A DNA stretch of 64,000 nucleotides, taken from positions 7,295,702 through 7,359,701 of the forward strand of contig NC_061136.1 in the NCBI RefSeq assembly GCF_905220365.1. The letters are read 5' to 3'. A program made the position numbers and the translations under genes. Under the pieces are notes generated by a model. The model saw only the letters and a program-made list of their open reading frames with translations, searched no databases and had not been told where the DNA came from. Origin of the DNA: Vanessa cardui (lineage: Eukaryota > Arthropoda > Insecta > Lepidoptera > Nymphalidae). Below, piece by piece: positions 60,309 to 64,000 of this stretch (position 1 is its first letter; every line of letters starts with the position of its first letter).

Positions 60309-60353
60309 CTTGCGTTTCGTAAAATAAATACACTTAATTTTACGAAACGCAAG
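60309..60353. repeat. Perfect 17-bp palindrome with 11-nt loop
   Basis: Arms 60309-60325 (cttgcgtttcgtaaaat) and 60337-60353 are exact complements. It starts about 45 bp after SINE A. Pairing continues further out with mismatches (gcgtagg against cctagc). Confidence 0.95.
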
Positions 60354-60918
60354 TCCTAGCAAACGCAAGCACTATACTATAGTAACACTTTTTTTTAATT
60401 TTTTGTTTGTATTACAGTTATAAAGATATGATAAAATATAATCTATTAACAAGACTTTAGTCATTACTATTTAACCAAAACTCACTTCGATGTTATTGGT
60501 TTTAATCGAAAATTTAATTAATATTTACGTTTGAACACTAAACAATGTACTTGAGTGTTTGAGTTTTTTTTAGTTTCGAGCTACGTTTAACAACAGTTTA
60601 TCTAACTACATCGGCGTAGTGGTTTTACTGTTCTGTGGTAGTTACGTGGAAATAAATTGAGTCAGCCTTCCTACGGCAGGAAGGCCAAAACTGTTAGAAC
60701 ATTACTAGTTTCCGCTTAAAATTTAACGCTTATATATTGTTCAAAATATAGTTGGTCATTCCCAACAAAAACGTATGTATGTCCATATGTATGGAAGATA
60801 TATGTAAGATTTTGATATGATTAAAAAACAGTTAATCTATGGAGGGATCTTTTTAAGACAACTTGTGAAGTAAGGAAATTGGCTTGACAAAATATTTACA
60901 GTCTAAATACATACGCAT
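60354..60918. other. No gene seen; one short hairpin
   Basis: An 8-bp hairpin gccttcct...aggaaggc lies at 60665-60685 within AT-rich sequence. Confidence 0.5.
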
Positions 60919-60985
60919 ATACGCTACACACATACACACACATACACACGCACACACACATACACATATACGTATACATATATTC
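60919..60985. repeat. CA/TACA microsatellite
   Basis: Interrupted acacacatacacacacat-type run continuing into tacacatatacgtatacat. Confidence 0.9.
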
Positions 60986-62578
60986 GCACAAATACTTGCT
61001 TGATATTTTGTACTTAACTATTTGTGTATATATTGCTTCTCTGTATTAAGATGATTATTTGGAGGCCTCGTCACGTCCCAAAACTTCCATTCGTCACCGA
61101 GAGATGCAAGCACTCAGATTTTTCGAGAACATTCTAGAATAAAAAAAGTACTTATTTGCTTAACCAAGATGTGACATACTTTATAAGATTTGATTAAAAT
61201 CCATTAATAGTTTCCCATGTTAGCACTGCATATAAACAATGTACAATTAACAAAAACAATTTGTACCTTAGCCGAGTAAAACATTAATTTTCATTCGTAA
61301 AAAATATATAACAAAAATCGTATATTTGAATTCTTACAGCGAGCGCATTAGTATCTGACAGTTCATTTATCTTGTTTGTTTGTCGGTTAATTAAGTCGCC
61401 CCGTCGAGGTGTCGTAATTTCCTTGTTGATTTGTTAATTTTAGACAAATTGTAGCAGTCTCTTTAAATATTTCGAATTCATTTTACGTTTCCACTTTGAA
61501 ATGTTATTCGAAATATTTTGACAAATTTATAAGACATTTAAGAAACAAACGTTTAAATATCGTGTTTATGTTTTAATTTTCGAACGTAGTGTTGCAACAA
61601 TGAAATATTTATACTATATTTTTTATAGTGCTTTTTTTTAACATAGAACTTTTACTTTGTATATATACTTATAAGTAATAATTCAATTGAATTTTATTTA
61701 ATTATAACTGTCCACCACGGACTATACCCACGTAGGAAGGGCTCAGGCAAATTTTGGGTACCTTATGTTTTTTATTTGTTCTCAATTACATAAATTTAGA
61801 ATCAGTTAAAATGACTAGACGCGGTAGCATAAAATATATAGATGATAAGAAATATACTACAATATTTTATATTACGTCTTACCGTGTAATTTTACTGGTT
61901 CACTTACCACTTACCATCAACTAGTTGAATATTTAAAAACGCTTTTAACTTTTATAGAAATGTATATAAAATTCGTTGAAAAAGCGAAGGTAGATAATTC
62001 TGTTAGAAATCTTATCTTTATTCTTTTCCACATTTCCCGACAGTCAACTCTGCGAACGTGGCCACTGATTTGCAACCCAAATGTTCATTAATTATGGGAA
62101 TCCCGCCACAGTCTAAACCTCACATTAAATACTAATTACATTCGGTAATTGCATATTTGATTATATGGGAAACAAGGATAATTGATGTGCCATTGAGGTA
62201 GATTAAGTCGTATTGTGTAACGCACCACGTTTTATTAAACGATTTTTGGTATTTATAATAATTTGTTTATCATAAATGTATCATTTTGGTCACATTAATT
62301 AATTGCAACATTGAATTAAGCTGATCGGTATATTTTTCAAATTTTATATACGTAATATTTTTCAATTTTTTTCAATCTCAAATTATTACAAACATTAAGA
62401 AAGTTTTGTAATAATCTTGCGTCAGGAAGTTCATGATGAAGTGACTGCTTACGGAAAGAATTACTTGGTCTTGAGATAAAATGAAAATTTTCTCGGGATA
62501 TAAAAATTTAATACTTAGAAGAGTAATAGTTTTATAAATGTATGTATTCTTGAGTTGCATTGTAACTGCGTTTCAACT
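60986..62578. other. No supported gene
   Basis: AT-rich. A strong acceptor-like ttcttttccacatttcccga plus cag ends at 62043, followed by a 29-codon open frame (ANVATDLQPKCSLIMGIPPQ), but no good donor. Confidence 0.4.
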
Positions 62579-62912
62579 ACTGGGATATACAACAACAACA
62601 CAACAGCCTGTAAATTCCCACTGCTGGGCTAAAGGCCTCCTCTCCCCTTTGAGGAGAAGGTTTGGAACATATTCCACCACGCTGTTCCAATGAGGGTTGG
62701 TGGAATACACATGTGGCAGAATTTCTATGAAATTTGTCACATGCAAGTTTCCTCACGATGTTTTCCTTCACCGCTGAGCACGAGAAAAATTATAAAGACA
62801 AATTAAGCACATGAATCAGCAGTGCTTGCCTGGGTTTGAATCCGCAATCATCGGTTAAGATGCACGCGTTCTAACCACTGGGCCATCTCGACTTTAATAT
62901 ACTGGGATATAC
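62579..62912 (-). mobile_element. Young SINE A copy with 12-bp target duplication
   Basis: actgggatatac flanks the element at 62579-62590 and 62901-62912. The body (62591-62900) is minus-oriented: aacaacaacacaacagcctg tail at the left, a complete middle, and head gcgttctaaccactgggcca with tctcgac at the right. It is the closest to intact of the GTT-tailed subfamily. The minus frame at 62577-62771 is a shadow. Confidence 0.95.
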
Positions 62913-63360
62913 GGCAATTAATAAAAATATCCTTAAATACTATAACTTAAAGTTCATTAAACAGGTGTCAGTTAGTCAAAACTAATTTATCATTTATAGT
63001 AGGATGTTTGTGACACATGGAAAATGTTGTTATGACTAATGAAGGCGGATGGCATGTCGACGGATACCATGAATGGTTCTGACCTTTGGGGACTATATTT
63101 ATGCCTTTATTCTCTACTGGCATAGAATATTTGACTGTTATATTTATATACTATAAAATAAAGTTTAATCTAGTATAAATTTAGCTGTAAGAATTATTAG
63201 TACTTACTAAAATTATAAAAGATTATGAATAAATTATTTATTGGTAACAGAAGTACCACATTTTAAAACCGTATTATAAGTGGATCACTAGTTATAACAC
63301 ATATGTTGGAAGTATTGTATACTGAACTTTTGTGTAAGTATGCGTCAATATTTATTGGAT
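62913..63360. other. No gene seen
   Basis: AT-rich unique spacer. Confidence 0.5.
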
Positions 63361-63593
63361 ACTAGCTGTGTCCGCGGCTTTGTACGTATTATATCAGTTA
63401 TCTGCCAGTGAAAGTCCCGTCAAAATCGGTCTAGCTGCTTCAGACATTAGCCGGAATAAACAGACAGACAAACAAAAAAATTAAAAAATGTTATTTTGGT
63501 ATATGTAACGTTTATACATACGTATGCGTTGAGTAAAAAAAGGCTACTTTAATATAACAAACAGACACTCCAATTTTATGATAAGTATAGATA
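63361..63593 (+). mobile_element. Family D copy with internal deletion
   Basis: actagctgtgtccgcggctt at the start, then directly tatatcagttatctgccagt without the acgcgtttgaatataac segment. Continues caaaatcggtctagctgctt, gaataaacagacagacaaac, ggtatatgtaacgtttatac and cagacactccaattttatga. Confidence 0.75.
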
Positions 63594-63742
63594 AATTTAT
63601 GATTCAAACAAAAGCGTTAATCTAGTAATCTTGTTAAAATAACCGTCAGTCATATTATTACTTAACTTTGTGTCAATATTTAAAAGTCAAGAGGCAATCG
63701 TTTTTTATTAATATCTCGGTAAATTATGTACATATACTAATT

Positions 63743-64000
63743 ATGAGTCGAGATGGCCCAGTGGTTAGAACGCCTGCATCTTTACCGATGATTGCGCGCA
63801 AACCCAGGCAAGCACCGCTGTTTCATGTACTTAATTTGTCTTTATAATTCATCTCGTGCTCGTGTGGTGAAGGAAAACATCGTGAGGAAACCTGCATGTG
63901 ACAAATTTCATAGAAATACTGCCACATGTGCATTCCACCAACCCACGATGGAACAGAATATGTCCCAAAGGGAGAGGAGGCATTTAGCCCAGCAGTGGTA
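63743..64000 (+). mobile_element. SINE A copy, runs off the window end
   Basis: gtcgagatggcccagtggtt, agaacgcctgcatctttacc, a damaged B box (gcgcgcaaacccaggc), tgacaaatttcatagaaata and a deletion around gaacagaatatgtcccaaag. It reaches cagcagtggta at the last base, so its tail lies outside. Confidence 0.85.

Noticed and set aside
61880..61925. Further SINE B piece (ttcacttaccacttaccatc)
   Set aside because: Too short to separate from chance.

Overview
This window looks like nuclear DNA from a moth or butterfly, most likely a butterfly. By eye it is roughly two-thirds A+T. It has no dense gene structure and is full of short retroposon families typical of lepidopteran genomes. That assignment rests on my recognition of the repeats, not on a search. 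No complete protein-coding gene can be supported. The longest open frame (153 codons, 402-863) is an accident of a SINE lying against a decayed LINE, and most other long frames also run through repeats. The window is best read as intergenic and/or long-intron sequence.

Repeats. (1) SINE A is tRNA-derived, with an A box like tggcctagtgg, a B box like ggttcaaaccc, and a tail ending in cagcagtgggaaatttacagg. At least twelve copies are seen; the youngest (62591-62900) has a perfect 12-bp target-site duplication. (2) SINE B is a poly(A)-ended element of about 300 bp with at least fifteen copies, from near intact (286-580, 8471-8778, 27675-27968) to barely recognisable. Its 3' end resembles the 3' end of the decayed Jockey/CR1-like LINE at 690-1250. 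(3) Families C, D, E and F are short elements with a GC-rich head, an ACAGACAG run and (in C, D and F) a shared core like aatcggtccagc. (4) Single pieces include a second tRNA-derived SINE (10171-10403), a copia-type LTR with both a purine tract and a primer-binding-like site (15513-15672), an RTE-type LINE end (45836-45915) and other LINE 3' ends.

Layout. 0-4 kb: SINE B, LINE end, old SINE B, SINE A. 4-9 kb: mostly unique AT-rich DNA. 9.4-10.4 kb: a three-deep nested insertion followed by a tRNA-type SINE. 11-13 kb: a permuted family D tandem, SINE A and SINE B. 15.4-17.2 kb: the copia LTR, then GC-richer islands with exon-like features. 20.9 kb: another exon-like island. 27-39 kb: scattered SINEs, with a promoter and first-exon candidate at 36.5-36.8 kb. 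39-64 kb: further repeats in unique AT-rich DNA.

The best candidates for something functional are the arthropod-style core promoter at 36565 (Inr and DPE at exact spacing, followed by a perfect GTAAGT donor) and the exon-like islands at 16.3 and 20.9 kb. A second theme is a set of perfect fold-back palindromes (13-34 bp arms), four of which lie within about 65 bp of a SINE edge.
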